From Anthoceros angustus (taxonomy: Eukaryota; Streptophyta; Anthocerotopsida; Anthocerotales; Anthocerotaceae): DNA of 64,000 bases. Each line of letters starts with the position of its first letter. Within the stretch, counting starts at the first letter, position 1. Made by a program: the position numbers and the translations under genes. The DNA is taken from the NCBI GenBank assembly GCA_010909165.1, contig VJWM01000219.1, positions 62,001-126,000 on the forward strand, read 5' to 3'. The notes under the pieces are model-generated. The model ran no database searches. It was not told where the DNA came from and was given only the letters and a program-made list of their open reading frames with translations. This document shows positions 21,588-34,259 of the stretch, in pieces.

Positions 21588-23958
21588 ATTATTTCACCTT
21601 CATCATTACTAGAGTGTTGGGGTCTTACCCGTAGTACTGACAAGCCCAGGCCCGGGCTCCATCGCTGCATCGAGGGTCTGGGATTGCGTCCGTGAAACCA
21701 CTTTTATTGAATTGAATATTATACGTGCTGGAAACACTGGTGAACGGGTCCATGGAAATGGGCGTTATGGAAGTAGACCGGCCACTTTTAGCCCGTGGCG
21801 ACGGTAGGTCGGGGCATGTGCTTTGCGGGTCCGGGTCCGAGTCCGGGCCCGGGGCCGGGGCCGGGGTCGCGCGGGTTCCATTGCCTTGTCCCAGCACAGC
21901 GCATAGCGCATAGCGCATCGGGGTCACGGAGTAGACAGCGATGTGGGCCCCACCCGCTCATGCCCCCGGCTCCGCTGCCAACTGCACTGCTCACTACTCA
22001 CTGCCAGCTTGTTTCACCCGCGGTTAGCGTACCTGACCTGATGGCGACACGTGGTGCGGATACACGGGCTGTGCCGTTTATTGAGTCTATCTCTCCTCAT
22101 GTCATGTGACCTCACCATGTGCATTTCCGCCATACAGCTTTTCCTCTTTCATCGTCCTCATCACGTCACTCTGTGCTCTTCGCCCATCTTTGTTCGCCAT
22201 ATGGTCTCAACATGAGCGAATTGAAGCCACGTATTGGTAGAATTGGGTTCTCACTAGCTTCTCCACGCTTAAGTTTCGAGCTTGTTGGAATTGGGTTTTT
22301 GATATTTGTAAGCGGAAATGTTGAGACTAGACATTGTATCTAATGTACACTTGTGCATCTAGGAAGATTAAGTTTTATTGTTTATGGAGATGTCCCCTGC
22401 ATGATCATGAATCATTCAACTTGTGAAGTAGAATAATGACTTATGAGAATATTTAACGACTTATTGTGGTTTATTTATTATCATTTACATGCCGTGGCAG
22501 CTCGTTCATAAAATAGAACATAGAATCGAGATGTCGTGTATCGAATATGGAAATGACATATAGAGAATAGTAGATTGAGTTATTTTTGTAAGAAAAAATT
22601 ATCCAAGATATCTAAACTGAATATATATGTACTTGAAAGAAGGTGGCAAAAGAAATATATACCTGCCCTCTAAAGAACAAACTAGAAATAATTAGGATAA
22701 AATTCCATAAGGAAACGGTAGGTATTATACTAGGTTCTACCTATTCATAACACACCCGAGAATGCATAACATCGAGAAATTTCGCAAGAGCTACGGCATA
22801 AATTACGTGGGTATCCAAGGCCCGCTGCGAATTTGCTGTAAAAGAAGACGCAAATACAAATACGAATCGAGGTAGAGACTTATTTCAAATTAAGAAAAGC
22901 TACGAAATTCGTCCAGAGTGAAAACATGATGACATAGGTATGTAGAAAGCATGACATGGCGGTATATCTGTTGCACTCTGCCTTGTTCCATAGAAATGGG
23001 CGAAATTTGCCTTGCTCTTTCCTCTTCTGGCTCCTCCTGCTTCTTCTTCCTCTTCTTCCCGGCTCGTCCCGAGTCTGCTTCACCCCGGATCCCGATCTAC
23101 ACCGACCGCAATCCATCGGCACAGGATTTTGGCAGTGTCGGACTCCACGCGTCCTCCCCCGCATTTGGCCTGGGATTAGGGATTGCGAATGTGAGTGGCG
23201 AATGTGCGGAGTGGCGAACTTGATTAGGGATTGTTGCAAGGCGCTTGGTCCGGCTGTGATGAGCCGGGGTTTGGATTGGAGATACTGCTTTTATGCTTGT
23301 GTATGTAGGCTTCTGCTGCTACATGGAGTATTGTTCGCTCAGTGGAGGCGGGACGTGGTCGGATCTGATGGTCTACGTGTCGTGTGGCAGATTCCGGCAG
23401 CTTGAGGCCCTTGTGTATTGTTCCTCTTAAGATTGGCCTGGATTTTTGTTCCGTGGAGGCCGAAATTGGCCGTTTGGTGGCTTATTCGCGTTGAGGATTG
23501 GGAGGGTGGAGCTGTGGCTTTGTGTGCTCCTTTCCTTCTCGCACCCGGATTGCTCACGGGAAGTGTGGAAGACGGCCTCGAATTTTGAAAAATGAGGTGT
23601 CTGCAACGGCCAATCTTGTGGAGAGAATTTCGAGCGACTCAGCAACTCACGGTCGATGTGCTAGTGATGCGTAGCTAAATGCGGTTATTCCTGTGAAAGA
23701 GGATGACTGCTGGTTTGGTGATTGCAAGGAGTTGCTACAGACCGTGGACTAACCGGTCCGATAGTGACCGTTTTCAGTATCACTGGCAGATTGGCACTAA
23801 AGTATGCGGGAAAGCTCGGTGATCTGCTAACGTGTCTTTGGATTTCGGAGCATTGTGAGAGAGATGCGGAGAAAGTGAGGTCTAGAGAGTGCATGGAAGT
23901 GGAGCCAGGGCATGGGAGCATTTCCAATAAGAAAGTTTCATAGAGGCTCGGGCGTGAA
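21588..23958. other. Intergenic region and probable NST1-like gene promoter
   Basis: A GC-rich simple repeat (GGGTCCGGGTCCGAGTCC and similar) lies at about 21829-21870 inside otherwise AT-rich DNA. From about 22950 the composition shifts toward that of gene-bearing DNA and probably holds the promoter and 5' leader of the downstream gene. Short open frames have no family features. Confidence 0.4.
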
Positions 23959-26900
23959 ATGAAGATGCCGGGTTTGTCAAGAGGATTGCACTCGAATCAT
24001 TCCCCTTCTTCCTCTCTGTCGGGCTATGTAGGATCTGGCAGTGATGGACGCTCTGCTGTTTGGACACGCTCTAATACCGAGGATGTCAACCTGGGCCAGC
24101 TCCACAAGGTAGTTGCCAGAAATTGCATGCTTAAATCATTTCTAGCAAGACATTTAAAGGTGTCAACTTTGGAAGATACAGCCACCTGCCTTACATGTGG
24201 TCTAACTGGCTGCAATTAGGCTCAGGTGAGCATGATCAGTTGGGAACTGATGCCTGCATTCTGGGACTCTTGAGAGTTTCCTGTTGTCAGGAACTATTTG
24301 AAACTGAGTGCTCCGTCCGGGGTTGGGGATTGATTCTAGGCGGGGGATTGTTGATGATACTTTCTGCTGGTGATGGGAGCCTTGCACTGAGTCCATTGGC
24401 TTTTCGTTATAGAGCCATCATCTCCAGGATCTTTTGGCCGCTGAGTTCAGGCCGTGTTAGTAAGACTGTAGGAGGGGTGCTGGACGAATCAATGAGATAA
24501 ACCTCTTTGCTCGCTTTGGAATGGAATAAGTCATCTTCTTGTGTGAGTCGCATATTCTCCTCATGTCATGTCTTTAACCTTCTTTGTAGGGTCCAATGTA
24601 CACAAATGAGTTAGGGAGTGGTTTGGCGACGTCCCTGTAGATTTGAGCAAGGGCTTGCTCTCGTTTTGCAAGACTCTCCCAGCTGGATGGACCTTGTGGT
24701 AGTCTGTATTCCAGGTTGTGTTGTAGCTCAAGTGGGATACATCACGTTGGTCTCTGTGCAATTTGATCCTAAGCACACTTTTAATGTCATAAACAAACAG
24801 TTTGGATCATTTCTGTGCATGCACAATGATGCACAGGGTGCTTGTTGTACCGGTCATTGTGTACTTGTGGGAGTCTTTGTCTACCAAATTTCTGACCAAA
24901 AATGTTGTCTTTCCAGTTTTGGAATGAGCTGTCATCAGCTGAAAGGCGAGACTTGTTGCGCATTGACAAGCACACACTGTTTGAACAAGTCCGGAAGAAT
25001 CTCTACTGTTCAAGATGTCATGGGTTGCTGGTTGAGGGATTTGCCCAGATTATGAATGGGAAAAATCGCCATAGTGGCCTGTTGGCTTACAGTAGTGGAT
25101 GTGCAGGAGGAGGTAGTAGGCACACTTCTGAAAATGGGTCAAGCGGAAGTCTTTCTTCAATGGATGATACGAGAGATCCATCTGTCCATTCCTGGGGTGG
25201 GCTTGCGGCTACTCGCGACAACATGCTTACAGTTTTGGACTGTTTTTTGGAAGGGACGCCACTCGAGGTGCTCCAAAATGTACCCACGGCATACTGAAAC
25301 TACTTTATCTGGCAATTTGTGAGCTGTGGTTTCTTTCAGTGTACTTGCTGTTGGGTCTGACTAGAATTGGATGGCAAGTTTTGGAGATTCAACGGATGAG
25401 GATTGGTGCTTACTCCCCTTTGTGATCAGTTTCCTCATTGAGAGATTCTTACCTCAGGTACTCTGCAGGTCTTTGAGAGTGCTCGAACAAGGGAGCGGGA
25501 GAGGGAACTACTATACCCTGATGCATGTGGGGGAGGTGGTAGAGGGTGGATCAGCCAAAGTGTTGGCAATTTTGGGGCCAGTGGAAGAGGGCATGGCCTG
25601 AAGGAGACCTGTGCTCTTCACACAGCAAGGCTTTCCTGTGAAGCCCTTGTAGATTTCTGGGCAGCATTAGGAGAGGAGACAAGGAGGTCATTGCTGAGAA
25701 TGAAAGAAGAGGACTTCATTGAAAGGCTGATGTTCAGGTTGGGGACTGGCAACTCCTCTTCTGTTTATTGCAGAACTTTTTGTTCTGTGCGAAACTGTTA
25801 CTGTGCAGTCCTGCATGCCCGTTTGGGTGGCAAGTGTAAATTGCAATCTTTGTGCGTGATTTTAAATTGTGAATTGTCACTCAGGTTTGACAGTAAACGG
25901 TTTTGTCGGGATTGTCGGCGAAATGTTCTCCGTGAGTTCAAGGAAATGAAGGAACTTAAACGCACACGGAAGGAGCCTAGGTGTACTCGCTGGTTCTGTG
26001 CTGCTGATACAGTATTTCGATATGAGGTAGACCTGGATTTCTTTTGCAAGATATTCTGCGAGTGGCAATTCTGTGTGGTGATTGATGACCTGTGAGGAAT
26101 GTTCAATGCTAGTCATGACTTGATTGTTTAGAAATTGGTTCCTGAACCATGTTGTTATAGGTTATTTCAAAGCTGGGTGTTCAGTCTGCTACTTTTGCTT
26201 CTTCCTGTGTTCTGAAAGTGCTTTGCACTTTCGATTTGAGCTGCCCACCCAAAGCGGAAACTCAAGGGGATATTCAAGGCCTTGTATTGAACAAGGTCTA
26301 ATGACGTGCAATTGAGGCTCAATGAATATGTGAGTTTGCAGATTTGTGCGGAAATATGAGCTCCTGCAAGTTTGGAGTCATGGGCAAGGTAGGCTGGGAA
26401 ATATTGTTGAATCTGGCTTGCAGATTAGATTTCGGTTATACCAGCAATGGATTTCCCACTTGATAGAGTTCATTGTCAAGGCCACCTGTCTGCACAGTTG
26501 TCATCCCTGGTGACACTGGGTTTAAGAAAGGAATGTCCAAGTTCTCACATTCGAGTTTCGTAAGGAGAGTGGGGTTTTGATCCGTGCCTGGTGTGGTCTC
26601 ATGCCTGCTTTGTTTATAGTTATGGGTGTAAGAGTTTGTGTTTTCAAATATTGTCCGCTCGAGAACAAGGTGGGGAGCAGTCATGGAAATCGGAACTGTA
26701 AAACTTTTTTCTTATTTTGAGCATTGTTTCGGAAGATACTCATGTGACAGTTATTCAATTGCTGTGCAGGTTTCCGATTCTGTGGTTCATGTCGACTGGC
26801 GGGATTGTTTTGCAGGGGACGTGGGTACTGTCTACCAACGGTTTGAGTGGGCAGTGGGCACAGCTGAAGGGAAGTCAGATATTCTTGGTTTCGAGGATGT

Positions 26901-29900
26901 TGGTTTATCTGAAACTGTTCAGATAGATGGCCTCGATCTTGGAAGTGTATCAGCTTGTCATATAACCATAAGGGGTTTGCGGCGCGATGGGCGTACATTG
27001 GAGCTGGCTGCAAAAGCTCATGCATTGAAAGGGCAACTGTGTGTCCATCGGCGCCTGATTGTTGGGGATGGCATTGTATCCATCACAAAGGGGGAGAGCA
27101 TCCAACGTTTCTTCGAACGAGCAGAAGAGACAGAGGAAGAAGAGGTAACAATAGTGTCTTGCAAGCTGAGTAAAATCTTTTTTCAGTTTGTATGCTTGTT
27201 TGCCTACCTAACTGCTTATATTCCTTCAAAGGATGAGGATTCCATGGACAAAGATGGCAATGACCTGGATGGTGAAGGAACTCGACCACAAAAACATGCG
27301 AAGAGTCCTGAACTTGCCCGAGATTTTTTGTTGGATGCTGCAACCGTGATATTCAAGGAACAGGTCAACTTTTATCTAAGACTCTGCTTGTCAGTGGCAA
27401 AATGGGTGTCCTGAAGTGGATGATTCAGACGTGAATGATTTGTAACAGGTTGAAAAAGCCTTCAGGGAAGGTACAGCTCGACAGAATGCACACAGCATTT
27501 TTGTATGTCTGGCACTGAGCTTGTTGGAAGAGCGAGTCAGGGTGGCCTGCAAGGAGATAACCACACTCGAGAAACAGGTTTTGCGTCGCTTGCCATGCAT
27601 GTGTTCCTGTTAGATTAAGATGCTGTTTTCAGTTTCTCATTGTCAAATATCATCTTGCAGAACAAACTTCTTGAAGAAGAAGAAGATGAGAAACGGGAAG
27701 AAGAAGAGAGGAGAGAGCGAAGGAAATTGAGAGAAAAGGAAAAAAAACTTAGGAAGAAAGAGAAGTTGAAAGGACGGGCGAAAGACAGGAGCAAAGGTGA
27801 AGTGAAGTCTCTTGTGATCACAGCCAATGGACACACAGACACCATGTCCTGTGCTAGTGAGGAGGAACAAGATTGCTCTTCTGTGACTCATGTAGATGGA
27901 GAGTCACGAATCAGTGATAGCACATCTGCAAGACCTTCATCTCCCGACATGGTTGAGGCTAGGCCCTCCGGGGATGGCTCGGATAGTGACTGTGCATCTG
28001 GTAAGAGTAATGAATGCATCTCAGGAATGGATGATGTCGCAGACACTTTGAGCAAGCGGGATGGGAATGGAGCATTTATCTTTGAGCAGTCGAAGTCAGC
28101 CAAGAGAAGATCACAATTGAGGAAGAATCAGGTGATTGAGACAAGCCCAAGCAGCTCTGCCAGGAAGGGTCCCCATAGGACAGCAGTTGATGAGGACAAT
28201 AACTGTGGACCTGCAAGAGATCCTATCTCTGGCTCTTTACAGCGATGTGGCTCAACAGGGAATCGGAAGGTTGGAGCAGATAACAATCACCATACTGCTA
28301 GTGTTTATAGCTTAAAACGATTTGATAGCTGGAGCTCGACAGTCCCGGAAACCCACAAGAGACATGAGCATCACCAACATTGTGCTTGTGGTAGTCCACA
28401 AAATGGTGTCCGAGTCAAGATTCATGGTCAGAGGAGCATTGCTAGGATAGTGAGCAAAGATGCAGGCTCAGCAAAGTCAGAGAGAGATGGGTACTCAGCT
28501 TCAGTATCACGCCCCTTATGTGGGAATGAGACAGAGGTGCCTGCAGAGGCACAAGGGAAGAGGGACACTCTAGAAATTTTGGATGAATGGAAAGATTCGC
28601 TTACAGGAGAGTCTAGCATAGGTGCTGAGGCATCGAAAGAACAGAGACAGGATGCAGAGGTAGATGATTTGTCTGTGGAAGGGTGTGCAAGAAACTATGC
28701 TGATGGTGGCTCAGCTCCAGATGGAGCAGCAGGAATGTCACAACTAGGTTCATCCAGTGGTCATACAGGTGCCATGGACTTATCTAATGGTCATACTACA
28801 ACTCAGGTTGGGCCAAGTTCAGCAAGTACCGGCAAGCTTGTCTGGGTATCAAATACTGCGAATAGTTCCTCCAGCTCATTGGCTGGGGTATCGGTTGTCA
28901 AAACCCCTGCAGTATCAGCTGGTCGGGCTAGTGTAAACGGTAACCTCGTCTCAAAGGTTGCTGCACCAAAGACTGGGCAAGGAAAAGCAAGGAGGCCAAA
29001 CGGGATGACAGTTGTACCTCGTGCGGCAGGTGTGGGGTCAGGAGCATTATTGCCATCTTCAACTGCATCAGGTCCTGTTTCTATTTCCACGTCAAGTGCT
29101 TCTCTGGCTACTACAGCACCTGCATCGGATGAAGGAAGTGAGACTGCAGTGATTTCCGTCAGTGGTGAACCATCAAATGGTAGCCAGTCTTCTATACACG
29201 AGGCTCCTCCGGTTGTTGTAAGTGATGGGAATATTATGACCTCCATGCTTCAACGAAGCGCGTCTTCCTCAAGCCTTCAGCAATATTCAGTGCGACCTGC
29301 AGGGAGCGGCAGGACTGGGCCCCACACAAGTACACTTAGTACGGCAAGTGATCCGTTTGAGCCAGAGCGCATGCGGCAACAGAATTACATAAAGACTGCT
29401 AGTGGTCCTAGGAATGGTTTATCTTTAGAGAGCAAAGTGTTGGTGGAGGCTAATTGCTCTCGGCCACCTGTTCATGCAGTCGTGGCGACTGGTATGATGC
29501 AAGCCATGGAAGGGCCAGGTCCAGGGCAGCATTTACATGCCGAGAAGAACGTTTTGATTCATAACGGCGCTGTGATTCCACCAGGTATGGTTGTAGGCCC
29601 ACATCATCTTCATAGTGGACCCCAATCTGGTCTTCCGACCCCTGGGAATGGTGTAAGGCCAATGAAGAACATGTTTCCCGGCTCACCGGAGATGTTGCCG
29701 ATGGCAGCATGTGGGCCTGTGCCTATGCACCTCCATCCAAGCCAGCAGTCGTATGGATACTTTCATATGCAACCACCCTGGGCACCACGTGGTAGGAATG
29801 GTGTACTGCCTCTTCCTCAACCTGGAGGATTTGTATTATCTGGCCCAGGGGGGATGGGGATGCCAATGGGTAGCCTACCACCTATGTCGCTCCCAGTCCC

Positions 29901-30507
29901 AGCATCACTGCAACCTCTTCCCCCTCCAAGCCTGGCTGGCCCAGGGCATTTCCAGGTTCCCATGCAAAATGGACTGAATTCCCTTGTTAGGGAGACAGCT
30001 TTTTTGTCCAGATATGGTGGGAGAAGCAATGGCACTCCTCCTGGAGTGACTCGGTCGGGGGGCCATCAAGTGTTGGCACTTTCACAACCGGAGGCTGGAG
30101 TGTCAGTGCCACAGGAAGAGGCAAAGCATGCAAGTGATGGTGGTTCTCCAACATCAGTGGGCCCTGTAGATGCTGAGGGTCCAGCACCGGGTGCGAATGA
30201 CGACAGTCCGGTGCTGAACAAGCCTGGCGGCAACTTTCCCCCGTTTCATTTTGGGGGCCCTGCCTCTTCGCACGCTGCTCAAGTGTTAGAACCTGACAGC
30301 TCCAGTAAGGACACAGGGTCCTCAAAGGAGAAGAAGCATGTTGCAGCCACAACGAGCAGCAGTGAATCGAATGTCCCTGAAATCTCCAGGACACGGAGGT
30401 GTGTTGACGAGCATGCAGCAGGAACAGGCTCGGACTTATGCTCACCTGCTGCTGGCGAGTACAGCCTGTTCGCTGCAGCACCTGGCAAAGGGCTTGGTTT
30501 CTTTTAA
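23959..30507 (+). CDS. Large conserved plant protein annotated as NST1-like
   Basis: Eight exons in phase: 23959-24108, 24917-25279, 25469-25737, 25885-26026, 26770-27144, 27232-27363, 27449-27577, 27661-30507, about 1468 residues. The start may be the second ATG at 23965 (MPGL). The conserved N-terminal half begins FWNELSSAERRDLLRIDK and carries Cys pairs that could bind zinc (YCSRCHGLL; FCRDCRRNV; an AALHTAR-like Cys/His stretch), then DWRDCFAGDVGTVYQRFEWA and SMDKDGNDLDGEGTRPQKHA. A charged helix (KLLEEEEDEKREEEERRERR) follows, then about 850 residues of Ser/Gly/Pro-rich disorder ending EYSLFAAAPGKGLGFF. Land plants share this layout; databases often name it stress response protein NST1-like (as I recall, Arabidopsis AT3G58050/AT2G41960). 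The biochemical function is unknown to me. Introns 1 and 4 are unusually long for the window (about 0.7-0.8 kb). Confidence 0.85.
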
Positions 30508-31515
30508 GCGCCAAGTCCGCGTACGGCAGCTCCCTTCTCTAGAGAGGTAAGGGTTGCTCCACAAATCTGTACCAACTTGAATTGTGGACAGATGCCGTCT
30601 GTCATTGTCGCGTGCGAGAGGCGTAAGAGGTGCCATCGGGTTTGTTATCTAACGAAGCTACATCGTCGTTGTATTGATGATATCCATTTAGGGTTTCCCT
30701 TCATTGATGGAATATAATTGTTTGAGAGTCAGATACCTCATTGACCAGTCTCCCCGATTTGAAGTGAGATTCGTTAAAGTGCCAAAACAGCTTACATATA
30801 CACCGAGGGTTTTGGGCTCGCCTTCCTCAATTTCTGGCCTATAAAACACAACCGTTGCTGCAGCCCTTTCACATGCTATTCCGGCCTTTCGTGCGATTTT
30901 GGCGCATGCGTATTGAACTCTCAACGACCAGAGAATGTACCCACTTCAGAACGTTGTGAGGAGCCAAGTCTGCCGGCACATATGTAGCATTTGTTGGAGC
31001 TATCACACGGATGTACCAATTTTGGTGAAATGGCTTCGCAGGTAAGGAATGCATCCGTGTCCTTCATGCGGCCAGTCCAGACCTCTACGCACGTCAATGG
31101 TTCTCAAATTCCAATGCAATCTGGGCTACCGTCCTCATAGCTCACATGCCCATTGCCTAGGTAACAGCCCCCTCGAAGCCTAATCTGGGCAACAGCCCCC
31201 TCGAAGCCTCGAAGCACATTGCGTTGCTCACATATGCATGAAAATGAGTAGACTACATGCAAGTCGCTCGAGTTTTTGCGAGATTCTAGTTCGTGAAAAT
31301 AGATTGTGCTAAATTAGAGAAAGCGGACTGCGTACACCTTCCAGCACGCACAGGTCCTCCCACTGCATTGCCTGCTGATGCCCAGGGCAGCCCTGCCATG
31401 CGTTCAAAACCCCCATGCCAATCCGAAGACTCAAAACAAAACGTGCTCAGCATATACATGCCAACAGGTGCAGGGCATCTTTACAGGTGGATAAGTCTCG
31501 CAACCTCGTAAGTAC
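30508..31515. other. Tail-to-tail spacer between NST1-like gene and PRP31
   Basis: This contains two 3' untranslated regions. A 19-bp direct repeat AACAGCCCCCTCGAAGCCT occurs at 31163-31181 and 31191-31209. No gene is seen. Confidence 0.5.
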
Positions 31516-33518
31516 CTACATCCTCTTGATTTTGGAAAAGCTGCTAGTCTTGGAAAAGTATGTACTCTGTGTTCCAGCTGCAAGCTGAGCAGCATGGGCC
31601 TGTGGATTGGACAGCTCGATACCCTACAGTCGCAACAAAGTTCCTCCTCAGACACAAGTAAAAAGAATCATCATTACCAGTCACGGCAGGTTGACAAAAG
31701 CACGAGTCTTATCAAAACCTGAACGGGTGTGAACGCCAGACTGGAAGTAAGTCCTGAAGTGGCTCCACTGCTGCCGTAATGTTTCTCCTTGAATCTGTGA
31801 AGTCAAAAACCGAAAGGAAAACCTCATCAGCGATAGCCATAAAGCAACCACAGGTTTATGACCAGTAAGATGCGAAAAATAAAACTTCCTACTTCTTTGC
31901 CACTTTAGCGGCGAGCTTGTTCTGCCCAATGGTGACCCGTAGTTTCCCACTTCCTGCCTGTCCCAGCATACCATAACCCTCACCAAGCCCATCCCCTGCA
32001 CATCCTCACGACAAGTTGGAACACATTCGTTAAAGAAATTATACCCAAAACTTGCAAACAGACCCATGATGCTGCAGTGCGGGGTTACACACCTAAGGAG
32101 CTCTCCTCAGGAATCCCGAAGTGCATGCGATTTGCAAGCTTTCTCATGTCCGTCAGGGCGTATCTGCACAGGGTAAGTCAACGAATGCACCATTAACCAT
32201 CGGCAGGATGCCTATAGCCAAGCAACGACAACATGAGCAGGAAAACAGCAAAAACGCCATACCTCTCCTTCATTTTCCGTAGCCTTCTGCCACCTCTTTT
32301 CTTCTTGGGCTCCGAATCTGGAACAGGCAATGGCTTCGGCTGCTTGGCAGGAGGAGGTTCTTGCCACTTCTCAATCTTTTTCACAATCTCTTCTCTCAAC
32401 TCCCTGCCATGCTGCCCTGATGGATCCCCTCTAGTAGCATCTATACGAGCTGCCAAAGTGGACTTGCCTGCCACCAGCCGGCATGCTCTCAGCCGTAGAG
32501 GTGGTGGTGTGCTTTGCACAAGCTCTGTATGGTACAGAAACCCTGTATGAGAAAGTGCCGTGGCAGTGGAAAAGCCAGCCAGACTCTTCTTCTTGGCGCC
32601 AAGAACGTGAACATTACAGGCCGGCATCTTGGCAAGAGAATTGAGGCCCCCAGCCGCTCCCATCAGCTTTGCTGCCGTGGCGCTCCCAACTATAGCAGAC
32701 AGATTCGGAGCAATGTAACCCATCCTGCTCTCCACAAATTCCAACACTTTCTTCTTCGCCTCATCCAGGGCTAAAGCCCTGTCGCAAGCATCCAACGTCT
32801 TCTTCAGGTCCTCCTCAGACAAGGGTTTCCCGCTTGTGGTGGAGGCAGTGACAGAGACAACCATGATAGTGGCCGAAGGAAGCAACCCTTCCAGCTCCAC
32901 CAACGGCAAATCCGTCACGTTGCCAATTCTCTTCACCAGGCGGGAGTAATCAATCGGATGAAGCACCAAAGACTCCAACTCCGGAAACTTGGAGCGGTAC
33001 TTATCCCTGATGTAGTTGTGTATCACAATGATCTCGTTATCAATGTCTGCCGACAGAGTATTACAGTCCACTATAAGCTGATACTCAGGATCATCCTCAG
33101 ACACAAGCCCCGTGCGAGAACTGTGAGTTTCACTATTCATGGCCTCATCAACTTTCTGCATGGTCAGAAACACAAGTCAAGCCGTGCCGTCGAACGCGAA
33201 CCGGGTAGCTAATCCAACACCCACAAACCATACCTTCATCATGTCGTTGTACCGCTGGCTTTTCTGAAGCTTAGCGACGGCATCCAGATCGTCATAATTC
33301 AAGGCCACATCCAGCATCTTCTCGTCCTCATCTTCATCCTGGCCTTCGCCTTCCACGGCCTCCTGTGAGCACACACAGCCTGATCAGGGGATGTTAGATC
33401 CAGACACGCCGTCAGCATGGTGGAAGTGGGCGGACTTGAACCTCACCTCCAACGGTGCTTCATTGTCGGACAAATCTTCAAGGTCGGCAAGGAAAGAGTC
33501 GGCAAGAGTGGAATTCAT
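31516..33518 (-). CDS. PRP31: U4/U6 snRNP pre-mRNA splicing factor PRP31
   Basis: Seven exons join in phase: 33447-33518, 33234-33362, 32263-33155, 32093-32163, 31893-31995, 31719-31794, 31516-31623, giving 483 residues, the size of plant PRP31. It binds the U4 5' stem-loop together with the 15.5K protein and holds the tri-snRNP together. Visible features: an acidic N-terminus (MNSTLADSFLADLEDLSDNE), a coiled-coil start (NYDDLDAVAKLQKSQRYND), the NOP domain with FVESRMGYIAPNLSAIVGS and GGLNSLAKMPACNVHVLG, the basic linker KKKRGGRRLRKMKERYA, and the plant C-terminus (GATSGLTSSLAFTPVQGIEL, ending STYFSKTSSFSKIKRM). Nothing is missing. The last two exons were missed by simple frame reading because splicing changes frame. 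Confidence 0.95.
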
Positions 33519-34259
33519 CCTGTCAGCAAGGCAGTTCTCCGCCCGCACCGCTCACAAGGCTGCTCTTGCTGAATTCTGAGTCTCTGAAACGCGGCAGAAA
33601 TGCGCAACACATGACACATACAATAAGACGAAGAATTCTGTCGATAGGCAGGCATCTTTGAATTTTTGCATATTTATACTTGAAATCGGCATATTCATTT
33701 ACTGCTAGGGTTTCCGGTCCTTGGACTCACTCGGCGATGGCGGGCGAGTTCAAAGGCGCACGAATGTCGCTTTTGCAACCTGTGCGGCTCCCTTGCTTAC
33801 CTTCGACACGGCAAGCTACGCGTCCTGCTCGCTCTGTGGGAGCCAGCGTGATGTCTTGCAAATTCAAGCCAGCCGACTGACTTGGTAGATAAACGTTCGA
33901 CGGAGTCCGACGGGACAAATTCGGAGCGTTTCAGGGGAAGGAAAAGAGTTGCGCCCCCGGGCCTGAGGTAGGTCGTATTCCCGTTCTTTGTGCGGGTTAC
34001 GGGACGCGCAATAGGCCCTTGCGGAATGCCTGAAATTCTAGTGGATTTGTGTATGATTTTTCCTGCGGAGATGGGGGATCGAGCCCCTCATACACGCAGT
34101 TGATGAACGGGCTGCCAGAAACGATGACGAGGAGGTCCAGCAGTCGAGCTTGAACACAAAAATCGGTTTGGTATGTTGAATGGATCGAATGCACTGTGAA
34201 CGACGAATGTCCTAATTAATATATATGCGGAATTTGTCCCGGATTGAGGAAATGGATTG
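33519..34259. other. PRP31 promoter region, no gene seen
   Basis: This holds the upstream region of PRP31. No recognised coding sequence. An A/T-rich stretch near 33660-33710 may be promoter. Confidence 0.35.

Noticed and set aside
31681-31794. Alternative PRP31 C-terminus reading THTRSGFDKTRAF
   Set aside because: It comes from reading exon 31719-31794 in the wrong frame; the spliced frame gives the conserved SSLAFTPVQ sequence.
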